64,000 bases of DNA from Amoebidium appalachense (GCA_963693365.1 CAVNZM010000001.1:11036001-11100000); one strand, 5' to 3'; numbered from the stretch's first letter, positions 1-12,845 are shown. Numbers and translations are program-made. The notes: generated by a model not told the origin, from the sequence alone.

Positions 1-179
1 ACTTAGCAAGTTGGGTGGTTAGGCAGCCCGGCAGATGCCTTGGTTTTAGCGAGCTGCTATTGGTCAGTTTCGATCGAGACTATTTACTTCCTTGCCACCC
101 CATAGCAATATTTTCATTCATAAAAAGCCCCCCTCCCCTCCCTTGAGCTATTCATAACCCTACCCATGAACCCCCCTAG

Positions 180-302
180 GACCACGTGTTTGAGGCCTAT
201 CTTGCCTTTGTGTCCAACTACAGTCGGGCCCAGCAGACTGTCCGCCAGGCACGCCGCCAGTATGAAGAATTTGTTCACTTTGTCGATGTAAGATTTTCCT
301 CA

Positions 303-333
<31 letters not shown>

Positions 334-1018
334 ACCCTTCCTCTCTCTTGCCCTATGATGACTCTTGTGGACTGTTTGTTTTTGTTCGGTTTTTTTTTTT
401 TTTTTTTTTCCTCCCAAGTGTACTGCGCGTTTGTTTGTTTGTTTTCATGCACGTAGTGATCGGCATGTTTTTTTTTTTGTTTTTTTTTTTGCGTGCGCAC
501 AGTACTTCTTATTTCCTTTTTTCTTCCATGCACACAGTACGTGTTGAAAACATCCGCACAGCACTTATCCACACACTACTCTCTGTTTGGATGCACACGT
601 TAGGTGTGTTGTTTTTTTTCCTGCGCACAGTACTTGTTACAAACATGCGCACAGTACTTTTACGCACGCAGTACTTGTTACAAACATGCGCACAGTACTT
701 TTATGCACACAGTACTCACCGTTTGCACACAGGAGGTAGCACTCAAGCTCAAGGCCAACCGCAAGAGGCACAGCCTCAACGACCTCATGATCATGCCCAT
801 CCAGCGCATACCGCGATACGCTCTGCTGCTAGAGGTATTAAAATTAATTCACTCTAAAAATTAATGTTAAATGCCCGTACTTTTTAGTAGATGTGAGTGT
901 AGGATAGTAGGGACATTGTGAGCGGCTGGTGTGGACTGTGCAAATGGATATCCGGAGGTGCTGTGGTGGTGAGGGACGGGTGTGTGTGTGTAGGGAGAGG
1001 TGGGGGGTGTGTGTGTGT

Positions 1019-1059
<41 letters not shown>

Positions 1060-1840
1060 GGGGGAAGGTGAGAGAGAGGAGGGAGAGAGAGTGAAAGAAG
1101 AGGAGAGAGAGGGAAGGGGGTTGAGGGGGGGGGGAGGGGGAGAGAGAGAGAAAGAGAGAGGGGGGCGGGGGGAGAAGAGAGAGAGAGAGAGAGACAGAAA
1201 GGAGAGAGAGAAACGAGGACGTTACCAGGTCAAAGGAGTAAGTGTGTCTACTTCCTTTTTCTCATCTTCCTGTCTTCACTTTGCACACTGATTTAGGTTT
1301 TCGTTTAAATGTGTTGGACCACAAGGATACAAGTATGTATCTGTGAACACTTATGCTTGCCTGTGTGCATGTCTCCCCCCCCCCCCCCCCCCCCCCCTCC
1401 CCTCCCCTCCCCCTGCCCCTCTCTTCCGAACCACCACCCGCCCTTAAAAGAAAAAGAAGGAAGAAACAAGGGAGAAAAAAGAAGACACTTCCTCCAAGAA
1501 AAATAGCGAAGCCTTAGAACAAAGAAAGAACAAAAGACGTAAAAAGAAAACACTTTGACGTCCAGCATACCCCCTCCCCCCCACTACTATCCACTGAAAT
1601 TTCATGTTTTATCTCGGCAGTCTCTGATCAAGAGCACGGCCGAAGACCATCCCGATCTGCCGGACCTGAAGGAGGCGGTCGAGTCCGTAAAGGTATATGT
1701 CCCCAGATATCCCTGAAATTTCCCTGAAATATCCCGCCAAATTTGAGTTGGGTCGTTGACTGATAGACGCCGGAGGGGAAAGGGTGGAATTAGGGTTGTG
1801 AGGTCAAAGACAGCAAGGGGGTGGGGGGAGGGGGAGTGGT

Positions 1841-1878
<38 letters not shown>

Positions 1879-2067
1879 GGGAAGGGGGGACTGCATCCAA
1901 TAAATGTCACGCTCGCATGAATATACCCATTCACACACGTAACCCCCCCTCCCCTTCCTTTCCAGTAAACGCGTGTATGCGCGCTCGTGCACGAACGCAC
2001 ACACAAGCGCAAGTACAGGCACGCACGCATGCACACACACATGCGCGCGTGCACGTGCACGCACAAT

Positions 2068-2165
<98 letters not shown>

Positions 2166-2169
2166 ACAG

Positions 2170-2201
<32 letters not shown>

Positions 2202-5200
2202 GCACACACACGCACGTACGCACGCACGCACAGGAAATTACACACTTCATAAACGAAGGGCAGCGCTATGCGGAGAGTGTGGAGGAGGTTTTCAACATCC
2301 AACAGAGAATGGTCGGCGAATTTGAGGTGGGGGCCCATTTGTATTTGGGAGAAATAATGAGGGGGTTCATATTTTGATTTTGATTTTTTTGGGCGGGGAT
2401 GGGAATTTTGTTTCGACTGTTTCAGCTGGTTTTTTGAAATTGCAAAAGAAAGCTTTGTTTGAATCGGCAGGCGGTTGTTGCCAGAGTTTTATCCTCTTCA
2501 CAAAACACGTATTTTTTATGTTCTTCCATTTTTTTTACACGCTTACCTGTCTCAGTTCCTGGCCCCAAGATCTATTAGAAAAATTCACGAACATGTGATT
2601 TTCCGGTTGAACTCCAATTTGCGTCTCTTAACCCCACAGCCCCTGGAGGCGCCCGGACGTCACCTCGTCTTTGAGGAAAAGGCCGTGAATTGGGAGGAGG
2701 GCAGAAGAAGATGGGCAAATCTGATCGTGCTGTCGGATATGGTCATCGGAACAAAGGTGGGGGTTTATAACCGTTTTGGGAAATATTTACAATGCAAACC
2801 ATTTTAGAAAAAATTTACGTTTCCATTGAAATATTATGAAATTGGAGGAAAAGAAACCTTTAGTCGATGCTGATTTGTGATTTTTCGCAAGAGGAAATTC
2901 CCTTCTACACCCTCCCTCCCTCCCCAACCCTCCCCCCCCCCCCCCCCCCCCCGGCCGTCCCCCCCCCCCCTCCCCCCCCCCCCCCCCCCCCCCCCCCCCA
3001 CCGCCGGCGTAACATAACTCGGACTATCGGTTTGGCTTTTTTCAAGCCCAAAGCAATGGGTGATACCATATTTCCGGCTGACATCCGGGGGCATAGCTTT
3101 CCGTTCGAAGACGATAAAGTTCCGCCCTAGTAAGCGTGTTACTACCCTGCGGCGTGGGTCAAATCTCATATTTTCCCCTCTGATTACGAATTCTGTGGCC
3201 TTCGGGACTTAATTCTTTTCAGCTGGTGTAGTATGTTAGCCAGGGAAGTATCGACTTAGGTATCGACGGGGGAGCTTCCTAGAAGCCCCGTCTCCTGAGT
3301 TCCTATCTATATTTTTCTTGCTTCTGCTTACTGCTGCAACTTTAACCCCCGGCCTTTCCCACTGCCCTTGCCTGCATAAGCAACCCTGCTCGTCTCTGAT
3401 CAAGACGGGTGACCTACTCATGTTCAAGTGAAACAGTATCTGAGTTGGGTTTCGTTAACGAGGGGAATAGGTCGAAACTCGGGTACTGTGGATGACGTGG
3501 GCCCCCCCTGAGGATGGGCTCTGCTTATTATGCATACTCTTTATGTATGGCTTGCATTCTGCATCGTGTTATCCGTTTGTTCTTGTGTACTTCGTACTTT
3601 TTGACGCATTCAAACCCCCCCCCCCCCCCCCCCCGCCGTCCCCCTCCCCCAGCCCCCCAAAAAATAAGAATAAAAAAGAGTATTCGGGGATTACAAGTCC
3701 ATTCCCGCGTAAAGCATCGTCCATGCTCGTTTGGACATGCACAGGTATGCATACGGGTGTATAGTCACACCTCTACCCCACACACAGGCAATGATTCACT
3801 CATAAAAGTACTGTGTGGGTGGATCAAAGAGCAAAAAAAAACTTATCCCTCTCCCCCCTCCCCCCCTTCCCCCCTTTCCCTTCCTTGCCCAACATCCAGT
3901 CTGTCCTCTCCTGCTACCCAACCAACATAACACTACATCACAATTTTAAACTCGTTTACACATGCACCCCTTCCGCTCCCTCCCTCCCCCCCCCCCCACA
4001 CACACACATACACACACGTACACACACACACACATCTACACACACACACACACATCTACACACACACACACATCTACACACACAGGTACTTAAGGCAAGC
4101 AAGAAACCCACAGGCCCCAACCCCAATCTCCCCACCTACAAGTACGTTTGGAGCTGTCGAGTGTCTGATCTCAATTTCTCCACCGAAGAACCAAATGCAC
4201 CCCAAGACAAAGGTTATTGCCCCTTCCCCCCCTCCCCCCCCCCCCCCCCTTCCCCCCCCCCCCCCCCTCCCCCCCCCCCCCCCCCTTCCCCCCACGGATG
4301 CTAAAAATCCCTCCACGAAATGTGTGCTCCGTGTTTGTTCTTGGCTCTTTGTGTCGTTTTTGGTTTTTTTTATGGGCACTTGAGTTTACAACGGGTAGTG
4401 TGTACCTTGAACCTCCTTCTTTCCCGGCTTATTTTGCGTGACAGGACTTTGTTTTTGTGCACATCACCCTACTACTTCCCCCCCCCCCCCCCCCCCCTCC
4501 CCCCCCCAAACACACACAAACAACACAGACGAACAAGAAAAAAGTAGAAGAAGAAAAAAGAACAATAAAGAGAAGGGAAAGAACAAAGCAAAATAAGAGT
4601 TGCCTCTTTCTTTCTCTGCGCTTTTTCACCTTTTATCGTTCCCGTTATGTCTTGACACTCAAAACCCCACCTTAGAGGGATCCAGAGACGATTTCCAAAT
4701 AAGGAAATTACTGAAAATGGTCAAATATGTGTTCACAGGCACCATGGCTGCTGCTGGGCGACAACTAAAGGCGCTCCATGCCGAACTTGCAAAGGAAGTT
4801 GACGCAAACAGCCCAAGAACCCCCCCTGGTACCCCCCCGAAGAAGAGAACTTCCTCATCCTCGGCGTATTGACCCCCCCCCTGCCCTCCCCCCTCCCCCC
4901 CTTCTCCCTCTCTTTCCCTTTCTCACTCTCTCTCTCTCCCCCCCCTCCCCCTCCCCCCCCCCCCCCCCCCACCTTCTTCCTTCCACTCTCTCCCCCCCCC
5001 CCCCCCTCTCTCTCTCTCTCTCTATCCCCCCCCCCCCCTCCCTCCCCCTTTTTTCCTGTCACCTCTATTCACTTCAGATGTTGTTGAATTGTGGGGGCAC
5101 TCACTGTTTCCCTTCCGCATTTCGCCCTATCGGACACACACGCGCACGCGCGCCCTCAAACACAATTTCCCTCTCTTTTTCTCTCTTTCCCTCTCTTTCC

Positions 5201-5242
5201 CCTCCCCCCCCCCCCCCTCCCCCCCTCCCCCCTCTCCCTCTC

Positions 5243-5282
<40 letters not shown>

Positions 5283-5967
5283 TTCTCCACCCGTACCCCC
5301 CACACACCCATTCACCCCAAAAGCTTCATGCTTCTAAAACGACACACAATTTAATTCGCTTATCAACACATTCATAAGAACAAGCGATTCGGCTTACGAT
5401 CACCGTGAGCTCCATAGCAACCCCCCACTCGATCTGCTCGAAAGAAGGTGTGAAATGTAGAAGGTAACGAGGGATGTGCACACAGGGCCACGAGGCCAGG
5501 AGAGAGGGCAGAGAGAGTAAAGAGGGACATTGCCGGCCTGACTGAGGACTATGAGCTGGCATACAGATACCTCGCTCTAAGGGTAACCCCTCGTTCATAT
5601 CCACACTCCCTCTTTTATCTTATTCCACTCTACGGGGCACTAGGGGTAACACCTCACTCATTCCTTTTTGGGATTCCCTCCTTCGTGTCAAGACACGTTT
5701 TAGTTTGTACTCCGACCTTTTACCCCCGGCCCCCTTACGTTTCCCATTCATGATGGTATTTGGTGTGTTGGAAGGGGCATGGGGAGGGAGGAATGGGTTG
5801 AAGGGAGGGAGGGGGAGGGTGGTGTGTGGTGTTTGTGTGTGTTGGGGGGAGGGGGGGGGGAGGGGGGGGGGGAATAAAGACTTGGGCAAAAGAGGAGTGG
5901 AAAGACGGGTTTGGGTTGGGTGAATGGTTTTGAGGTGAAACGTGTGGTGGGGTTAGCCATAAGGGAG

Positions 5968-6003
<36 letters not shown>

Positions 6004-6112
6004 TTGGTGTGGTTAGATTATGGTGTGGGGTGCTAGCAAGATGGGGAGGGGGGGGGGGGGGGGGGAGGGGAGGGTACGGTGTCGTGGAGGTGGGGTGTGA
6101 GTGTGGGGAGGG

Positions 6113-6146
<34 letters not shown>

Positions 6147-6671
6147 CTGATATCTGACGGGGTTGTGATGGTCATGTGCAGGTTGAGACGGGGGGCAGGA
6201 AGAAGAAGAAGCACGTGTACCTGTTTGGAAGGGAGGAGGATAGGGTGGCGCTGATTGAAAAGATCAACAAGGTGAAGGAAAGGGCAAAAGGTGGGTACGG
6301 TAAAGCGTAAATTCATGAGGAACAACCCGAAATTTTGATGTGTGAGTGTGGTTTTGTGTTCTGAATAAGAGAAATGCCGTGATAAGTGTATTGAAAAGCC
6401 GGGGGTGTGTGGGAGGGGTTGGGTGTGTTTGGTGTGTGGTGGTGGTGGGAGGAGGAGGAGATGTGGGGGGGGGGGGGGGGGGGGGGGAGGGCTCCAATTT
6501 GAACACCACGCACACCATGCATGCTAATTTTTCCTCCCCTCCCTCCTCTCCCTCCCCCCTCCCCCCCCTCCCCGCTACGATTTATGATGCATACTCAAGT
6601 GTGTGCTTTGCACTCTGCATTGTGGTGTCCATCATGAACTTGTCTTTGTATTCTGCAACACATTATAAACC

Positions 6672-6704
<33 letters not shown>

Positions 6705-7532
6705 CGGCCTCTCGAACAACTAAATGGTCTTTCACTTTTGTGACCCTCCCCCCTCCCCCCCCTCCCCCCTCCCCTCCCCCCTCCCACCCCCACACACACA
6801 AACACACAACAACAACAAAAACAAAACAAAATGACGTAAAACAGAAGAATAGAGGGATTTGGGAGGGTGAGGGGGGGAGGGGGGGGAGAAGCCCGTACCT
6901 CAGGGTTGAATAGGTAGTTTGTGCCTTATGATAGTTGCCGCGCTAGAAATGCAAGGTATAAGAGGAACCTTTGCTCCACGTTTCTGTTCCAATATTTTAC
7001 ATTTTAACTTGTGGCATTTTTTTTATTTATCAGAGCTGCAAAACCCGGGCCCGTCGAAAGAGAGTCTCACACCCCTCCAAGAGGTTTGTCTTCCCCCCCC
7101 CCCCCCCCCCTTCCTCTCTCTCTCTCCCTTTCTCTCTCTCTCCCCCCCCCCCCCCCCCCCCCCTTCCCCCTTCCTCCCTGGTGGACCCTTGATGACGGGC
7201 TCATTTTTTCAGTGCCGTGTTTTCTCTGTTTCTTTCGTTTTTCTTTTTAAGGGTTTGAAGCTGATTTGTACCCGAAAATTCTGAATATTTAATGCATACT
7301 CCCCCTCCCCCCCCCCCCTCCCAATCACGTGCGACATTTTTGCATAACGCATCCCTTCCCTCTTCTTCAGGGGACCTCACACACACTCCTCACACACGCA
7401 AACGCACATGTATGAATGCATACACACACATGCACGCACACACATGCACACAGACACATGCTCTCTCTCACCTCTCAAACACATGTGCACATGCGCGCGC
7501 GCACACACACACACACACGCACACGCACACAC

Positions 7533-7629
<97 letters not shown>

Positions 7630-8111
7630 AAAACCAAACAGAGGAGGGCAGCACGAATGGAGTCGATGAATTCCAACAGGCAGAAGGAGGCAATGATCGA
7701 GGACCTCGAGGATGTCTCGCAGTCACAACTCGATACTATCACACAGCAAGAGATTGTCGAGGAAACCGCTGCCATGATTGCGGCTACACTTAGCAACGAC
7801 TCATTGACTGACCCCTCGATCTCATCCGTCAGTGACATGAGTGAGGTGGTGGTGGATTCAATCGAGGAGGGCGTGAGTGAACCGGGAATCTCGTCTGTCA
7901 CCGACACTAACGAGGTTGTGACGGATATGGCCGAGGAACGGACGAGTGAGTATGCAAGTGACGAGGAGGAGGAGGCTGTGCCCGTGACTGGTGGGAGGTT
8001 AGATGTGACAATAAAGAGGTATCCCCCATCTCCCCCAGGGACACACATGCGCGCACACACGCGCACACACACACACACACGCACATACATACACACACAC
8101 ACACAAAGAGA

Positions 8112-8162
<51 letters not shown>

Positions 8163-8334
8163 GGGTCAATTCTAAGTGAGAAAGGGAAACAATTGTGTAT
8201 CGTTGGAGAGCGAAACAAAGGTTTCAATGAGATGACCGAGTTTGGTGAGAACAATCGGGATCGTTCAAGAGGGAATTGGAAAAGGTAGAAATGTGTGGAT
8301 GAGGGAGGCACGGGAACAGAAGGTTGGAGAGGGA

Positions 8335-8373
<39 letters not shown>

Positions 8374-8687
8374 GTGAAGTATGGGAGGGATGGAGGGAGA
8401 TTGTAAAATACGAAAGAGGTGCTAATATGTGGATGTTGCAGCGGATCATCTGAGTCGTCTGCGATATCGGCGGTGATCATGGAGACAGATAGGTGGGTGG
8501 TGTGATGTGAACGAGGGGTGCGTGATATGTCGGAGGGGTGTGTGTGGTGTGGGTAGGGTGTGGGGGGAAAGGGGGTTGTGATGGATTAGATGGGGATGTG
8601 ATTTGTGCGAGGAGTGTGTAGTGTGTGATGTGGTGTGGGAAAGTACCACGAGGTGGGGCTGGGGCGGGGCCCGGGGGAGAGGGGGCG

Positions 8688-8741
<54 letters not shown>

Positions 8742-8935
8742 GGGCTGTGCGAGAGTGACTGGGGATGGGAAATAAGGGAGGGAGACGGGCTTTGATAGGA
8801 AAGTAGGGGGCCAAAGAATCACCGAGGAGAGGCAAAAAGGAAGGGTGCGACTGGTGGTTGGGCTCTTGTTGCTCTTTCGATTTGTTATTTATTTATTCAT
8901 TTATTTATTAATTTTCTTTGTTTCAACCTTTTTTT

Positions 8936-8975
<40 letters not shown>

Positions 8976-9674
8976 TAAAGGGGGTTTGGGGGGGGGGGGG
9001 GAGGGGGGTTTGGGGGGGGGGGGGGGGGGGGGGGGGGCAAATGCAGTGCAGGGTTGTTTCTTTGAAGACTATATATGGCTAACAATTTAACACCGTTTCA
9101 GTGCCACCGGGGACTTCATTGAGCGTGCAAGGACCGTGGGAGGGTCCGATAGTCTTTCCGAGGGCCAGTGCCTGTCAGCTGAGCTGGGTGGGTCTACGTC
9201 AGTCAGACTAACCGTGCTGGTAGGTTTTCCTTTTTTTATGACTTTGTTGATGTGCATGTGCACAAAAGACACGAAAAGGCGAGACATCGCATATATCTCT
9301 GGCAAAGGAAAAAAAATGTCAGTTTGCCATAGAGCCCCCATCATAAGTTATAGCAAGAGGCTGTAGAGACCCCCCCCCCCCCCGGCCCCCCTCCCGCCCC
9401 CTTTACCCTGGGGATAGTTGTAAGCTAGCCCATTTTGCTTAGGCTCCAAATGTCGATGTGCGAACAAAGATTAGTGGGGTGGGATGGGAGGTGGTGATGG
9501 TTGTGGGTGTGTGTGCGTGTGTGTGCGTGTGTGTGTGTGGGGGGGGGGGGGGGGGGGGGGAGGCAAGGAAGGGGGGGGAGGGGGGGGGGGGGGTGTTAAC
9601 AAAGAGAGCTTTGCAGGGTGAAGGGGAGGCAGGGGCAGAGCCAGTGCTTGGGACCGTAACTCTGCAGCTGGCAA

Positions 9675-9714
<40 letters not shown>

Positions 9715-9724
9715 GTGTGTGCGT

Positions 9725-9756
<32 letters not shown>

Positions 9757-9791
9757 ATGTGTGTGTGTGTGTGTGTGTGTGCGTGCCTGCA

Positions 9792-9823
<32 letters not shown>

Positions 9824-10163
9824 CGGGCGTGTGTGTGTGTGTGTGTGTGTGCACGCGTTTGTGTTTGCCTTTGCATTTGTGTTGTGTGTGTGTGTGTTAA
9901 GATGTGTTTGTGTGGGCGTATCATAAACTTGTTTGGGGCTACGGAAGGCTGGTGTGCAATACGTTTGTGTGTGTCTATGCATGTGTGTGTATGCATGTCC
10001 GTGTTTTTTTTTTTTTTTTTTTTTTTTTTTTTCCGGGAGGGGGGAAAGGAGGGAGAGGAGGGGGGGGGGGGGGGGGGGGGGGGAGGGAGGGACGGATCAA
10101 GGTGTGACAGGTTAAGGAAGAGGGAAAGCCTTTACAGGAGACGTGCCCCCCCCCCCCCCCCTC

Positions 10164-10208
<45 letters not shown>

Positions 10209-10857
10209 GGCCATCGGATATGACGTCATATTGACGTCATTTTCCCAGGTGTCACGTGACCGGGCGCAGACCCTAATGGTCCCGCTGGAGGGGGGCACCC
10301 TGGCCATGACCATCCTGCTCAGCGGTGGGTGACCCTGTTCGGTTTAAAGGATTTCGGTCTGGTTGTGGTGTGGGGTTGGGCGATGACACACACCCGTTCG
10401 TGTTGTTTGTGCTTGAGGGGGGGGTGACTGAGCAACGTAGTAGTTTGGTTGTGTGCTGGAAATGTGATTTGCACATTCGATATTCAGCGGTCAATAATAT
10501 TATAACAATATTCTTCTTCTTCTTCTTCTTCTTTTCTTCTTTTTTTTTTTGTTGGGGGGAGGGGGGGGGGGGTTCAATAGCCCGTCGTCCTCCCCCCCCC
10601 CCCCCCCCCCCCCCCTCCGCCCCAGGCACACACAAACACACACACAGACACACACATACACACACACACATTTTTTTTTGTTTTTTTTTGCATTCATTTT
10701 GCAACTGTGGTCTTTATAATCACCACCCTCATCAAAGTGCAATGGTCTCGAGTTGCCCTCCACTAGTTGCAATACTCTTTGAAAATGTAACCCCCCCTCC
10801 CCTTTCCCCCCCGCCCCCCACCCCCTTCTCTATCCCCTAAAACAAGAGAAAGAAGCA

Positions 10858-10897
<40 letters not shown>

Positions 10898-11224
10898 ACC
10901 ACCCCATTGGCAATTCCCAACCCACCCAATGCTGATATCAGATGAGAGTTCCCGCACAGTGTTTCCATTTAAAGGTTCACGGAGTTTCATACATCTTCCC
11001 TTTTTGGTCTTTTTTTATTATTCAACTCGTTGCAAACATATCGTTTCTTGTACCTCTCAAAACTGATCTTTTAACCTCATGAGAGCCTTAAAGTCAATAT
11101 GTTATACGTGATGCTAACAGTGACATGGTTTGCAGGCGACGCCCAATCAGGTACGACGGAGGATATTGGAGCAGCATCCCACAACCAATCGGATGCTGAG
11201 GAAAATGCCCAGAGCGCTGACTAA
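180..11224 (+). CDS. Rho guanine nucleotide exchange factor (DH-PH-C2-like), 5' partial
   Basis: Exchange factor that would load GTP on Rho-family GTPases at membranes. Exons read: 180-287, 733-834, 1621-1692, 2234-2326, 2640-2756, 4086-4212, 4676-4865, 5495-5582, 6182-6290, 7034-7083, 7642-8018, 9102-9219, 9617-9676, 10249-10324, 11136-11224; phases agree at every junction. Exons 1-4 carry the DH core: the QRIPRYALLLE helix, EDHPDLPDLKEAV and the long final helix. Exons 5-7 give a PH fold (PGRHLVFEE, WANLIVLSDMVIGTK, YKYVWSCRVSDLNF, then a C-terminal helix). Exons 8-9 repeat a PH-end-like segment (HVYLFGREEDRVALIEKI). Exon 11 is an acidic linker. Exons 11-14 read as a C2-like region (GRLDVTIKSA, LGTVTLQLAK, LMVPLEGGTLAMTILL). 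The last exon ends in TAA. The start lies upstream of the window. The family is known; the C2 assignment and the 4865/5495 junction are inferred. Confidence 0.85.
480..731 (+). repeat. Minisatellite of acceptor-like CACAG units
   Basis: About nine imperfect copies of a unit built on GCGCACAGTACTT, some alternating with GTTACAAACAT, fill the end of the first visible RhoGEF intron. They run up to the true acceptor at 731-732. Each unit holds a CAG that could act as a decoy 3' splice site. Confidence 0.75.
1020..1058 (+). repeat. Poly-G tract in RhoGEF intron
   Basis: A run of about 39 G, followed by GA-rich sequence to about 1215. The same intron holds a C-run at 1374-1397, so the transcript could pair G-run with C-run. 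It is typical of dozens of homopolymers here, for example 1840-1877, 2979-2999, 5245-5281, 5970-6000, 8117-8161 and 8689-8740. Confidence 0.8.
2071..2232 (+). repeat. (CA)n microsatellite abutting a 3' splice site
   Basis: An almost pure CA tract with a few GACA and CACG variants. It ends in GCACGCACAG directly before the RhoGEF exon at 2234, which encodes the last DH helix. Confidence 0.9.
3310..3614 (+). mobile_element. SINE-like dispersed repeat, copy A
   Basis: A 305-bp unit that reads as identical to 32063-32367 and matches 29001-29283 with divergence. It sits in the RhoGEF intron between 2756 and 4086. Each copy ends in GCATTCAAA followed by a C-run. It contains GGTCGAAACTC, which is only loosely like a tRNA-type B box, so the class (SINE) is inferred from size, copy number and 3'-truncated relatives. 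No coding potential is seen. Confidence 0.7.
6585..6665 (+). mobile_element. SINE-like repeat, 3' fragment
   Basis: Diverged 3' part of the same family, with TTTATGATGCATACT, then TTTGCACTCTGCATTGTG, ending before a C-run. It lies in the RhoGEF intron 6290-7034. Confidence 0.5.
7496..7628 (+). repeat. (CA)n microsatellite before the longest RhoGEF exon
   Basis: A CA tract interrupted by CG near its start. It ends in CACCAAAACCAAACAG at the acceptor of exon 7642-8018. Confidence 0.9.
9677..9898 (+). repeat. (GT)n tract beginning at a 5' splice site
   Basis: The tract begins at the donor of exon 9617-9676 and continues with GC and GT variants for about 220 bp. It is one of the few sense-strand GT tracts in the window, where sense CA is the rule. 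The same intron also holds poly-G near 10057-10083 and poly-C at 10147-10206. Confidence 0.85.
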
Positions 11225-12399
11225 GTGACTGAAATTGAACACCCCGTTACGGCCCTTCGTTCCTTTTTAAACATATATCGTTGGCTTTCCGCGAATTAAA
11301 TTTTGCTTGTTTTATTTATTTAGAATTATTTATTTGTCACACACACACGTACACACATACGCACACACACACACACACACACAGCATGCGCACCTTCACA
11401 CACAGACACACATACACAGAGACACACATTGGCGATTTAGATACCCACCATCCTGCCCCTCGGGTTGAGGCAAGGTTTCTTTAATTCAACTAGAATGTAG
11501 TGTAAAGTAGCTACCGAACAATGTTAACGTTATACATAGCTAGTTACCATTGTAGTGTGCCTTTTTTGATATTAATGGGATAATGCATAACCACGTTTTA
11601 TGACCGCCGAGTCACGGAGTCATAAAGTAATGATATACGTGCTCATTATTTCCTGTCACGGTACCAGAATATTAAAGATGCACGATATCAAGTTGTCGGA
11701 CCGACATAGCTAATTTTTTATTATTGTTTTCTTTTTATTTTTTATATTTATTTTTTATCACGTTTTGTTCCCGGAGGGCCTTTTCAGGCCCTCTAGGGAA
11801 ACTACCGTCTATCAGACAGCACTGACAGTACACTATTAAGGTGCTATCTATGAGCTCAGCTAAGCTAAACCATCCTTCACAACCTAACTACAAGTACACA
11901 CTTTGCCCAGGGCTGCTACCCCAGCCACGCCGGCAGGAGGCTCCAGTCCTCCCCTCCATTCAAAACCTAGCAATAAACGTTTACCGAGGGCTCTCATTGG
12001 TCGATCCACAGTATTGGGAAGTCCTAAGTGTTGTGTATAGTATATAGTATTTACGGTGGGTATGGGTGGATGATGGGGTGTGGTGGTGGTGGTGGGGGGG
12101 GGTTGCTGCCTAACATTATGTGCTGTTGTACGTATGTTGTGGCGATGTTTTTGTGAACTAGAAGGTGGGTTTTACAGGGCACACTGGGTCTGGGGTGTGT
12201 TCCGGCAGTCAGAACAGGCTGGCCGGGTGTGTGTGGGGGGTATATTTGTTGGTGTCTTGGGTTTTTGGGGAGCCATACTTTTCTTTCAACGGGTGGTGGG
12301 TATATGGTGGTGTTTTTGCATTTTGGGGTGGGTGGGGGGGAGGGTTGTGTTCCATGGGTGCCAAATTTTTGAAAAGAAAAAGGACTGCAACTCTACTGT
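11225..12399. other. Intergenic stretch downstream of RhoGEF
   Basis: No exon is recognised. It contains a short (CA)n at 11341-11420, AT-rich sequence and a possible polyadenylation signal (AATAAA near 11971). The missing 5' exons of the transporter that starts at 13138 could lie here, but I could not find a first transmembrane segment. Confidence 0.5.
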
Positions 12400-12845
12400 G
12401 ATTTTTCCTAAGATGGCCCCGGGTGGTGGTCTTGGTGGTGCCGGTGGCTGCAAGTAGTGGGCCCACCGATCGTGGGCAGAATCCCCGTTCGACCCACTTG
12501 ATGTCTTCGGGGTCTGGTGGGTCACCGTTGCCTCCTATCCAGTTTATCCATGCACATTGGTCTACCACCGTGGCTGCCGTATGGTGGTGCTGTGCCGTGG
12601 GGGTATTTGACGGGCAGGCCCAGAGGTGGGTGGTGGTCTCAGGGTGCTGGCTGCACCGGGGGCATGTGGGCTGTGTAACGACGGTGGGGTGATCTCGGTG
12701 TAGCCGTGTCATGGTAGGCAGGGTGCCCATGGCCAGGGACAGGCTACGAATGTTGCCTCTGACGGCCCCGATGGTTGCCTGTGCGGGTCCCTTGTTGAGC
12801 TTGAGGGGGTTCCGTTCGGCTGGGAGCAGTCTGGGGTCGGTGGAA
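12400..12845 (-). pseudogene. LINE-type reverse transcriptase C-terminal fragment
   Basis: Read on the minus strand, one open frame runs from about 12845 down through LLPAERNPLKLN, IGAVRGNIRSLSLAMGTLPT and CPRCSQHPETTTHLWACP, then GFCPRSVGPLLAATG. The CX2C...HX3C cluster beside a GTLPT motif is typical of the zinc-binding tail after the polymerase domain in non-LTR retrotransposons. No polymerase or endonuclease domain is present, and both ends run into low-complexity sequence. It is therefore a truncated copy. The family call is by motif only. It could instead be a host zinc-binding protein. Confidence 0.5.

Noticed and set aside
3440-3470. U2 snRNA-like string (TTCAAGTG...GTATCTG) inside the SINE-like repeat
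   Set aside because: Spacing differs from U2, and the diverged copy at 29001 does not keep it, so there is no sign of an snRNA gene or snRNA-derived head.
4869-5337. Proline-, glycine- or arginine-rich frames over C- and G-runs
   Set aside because: Homopolymer translations; true exons between them were found by splice sites and protein families.
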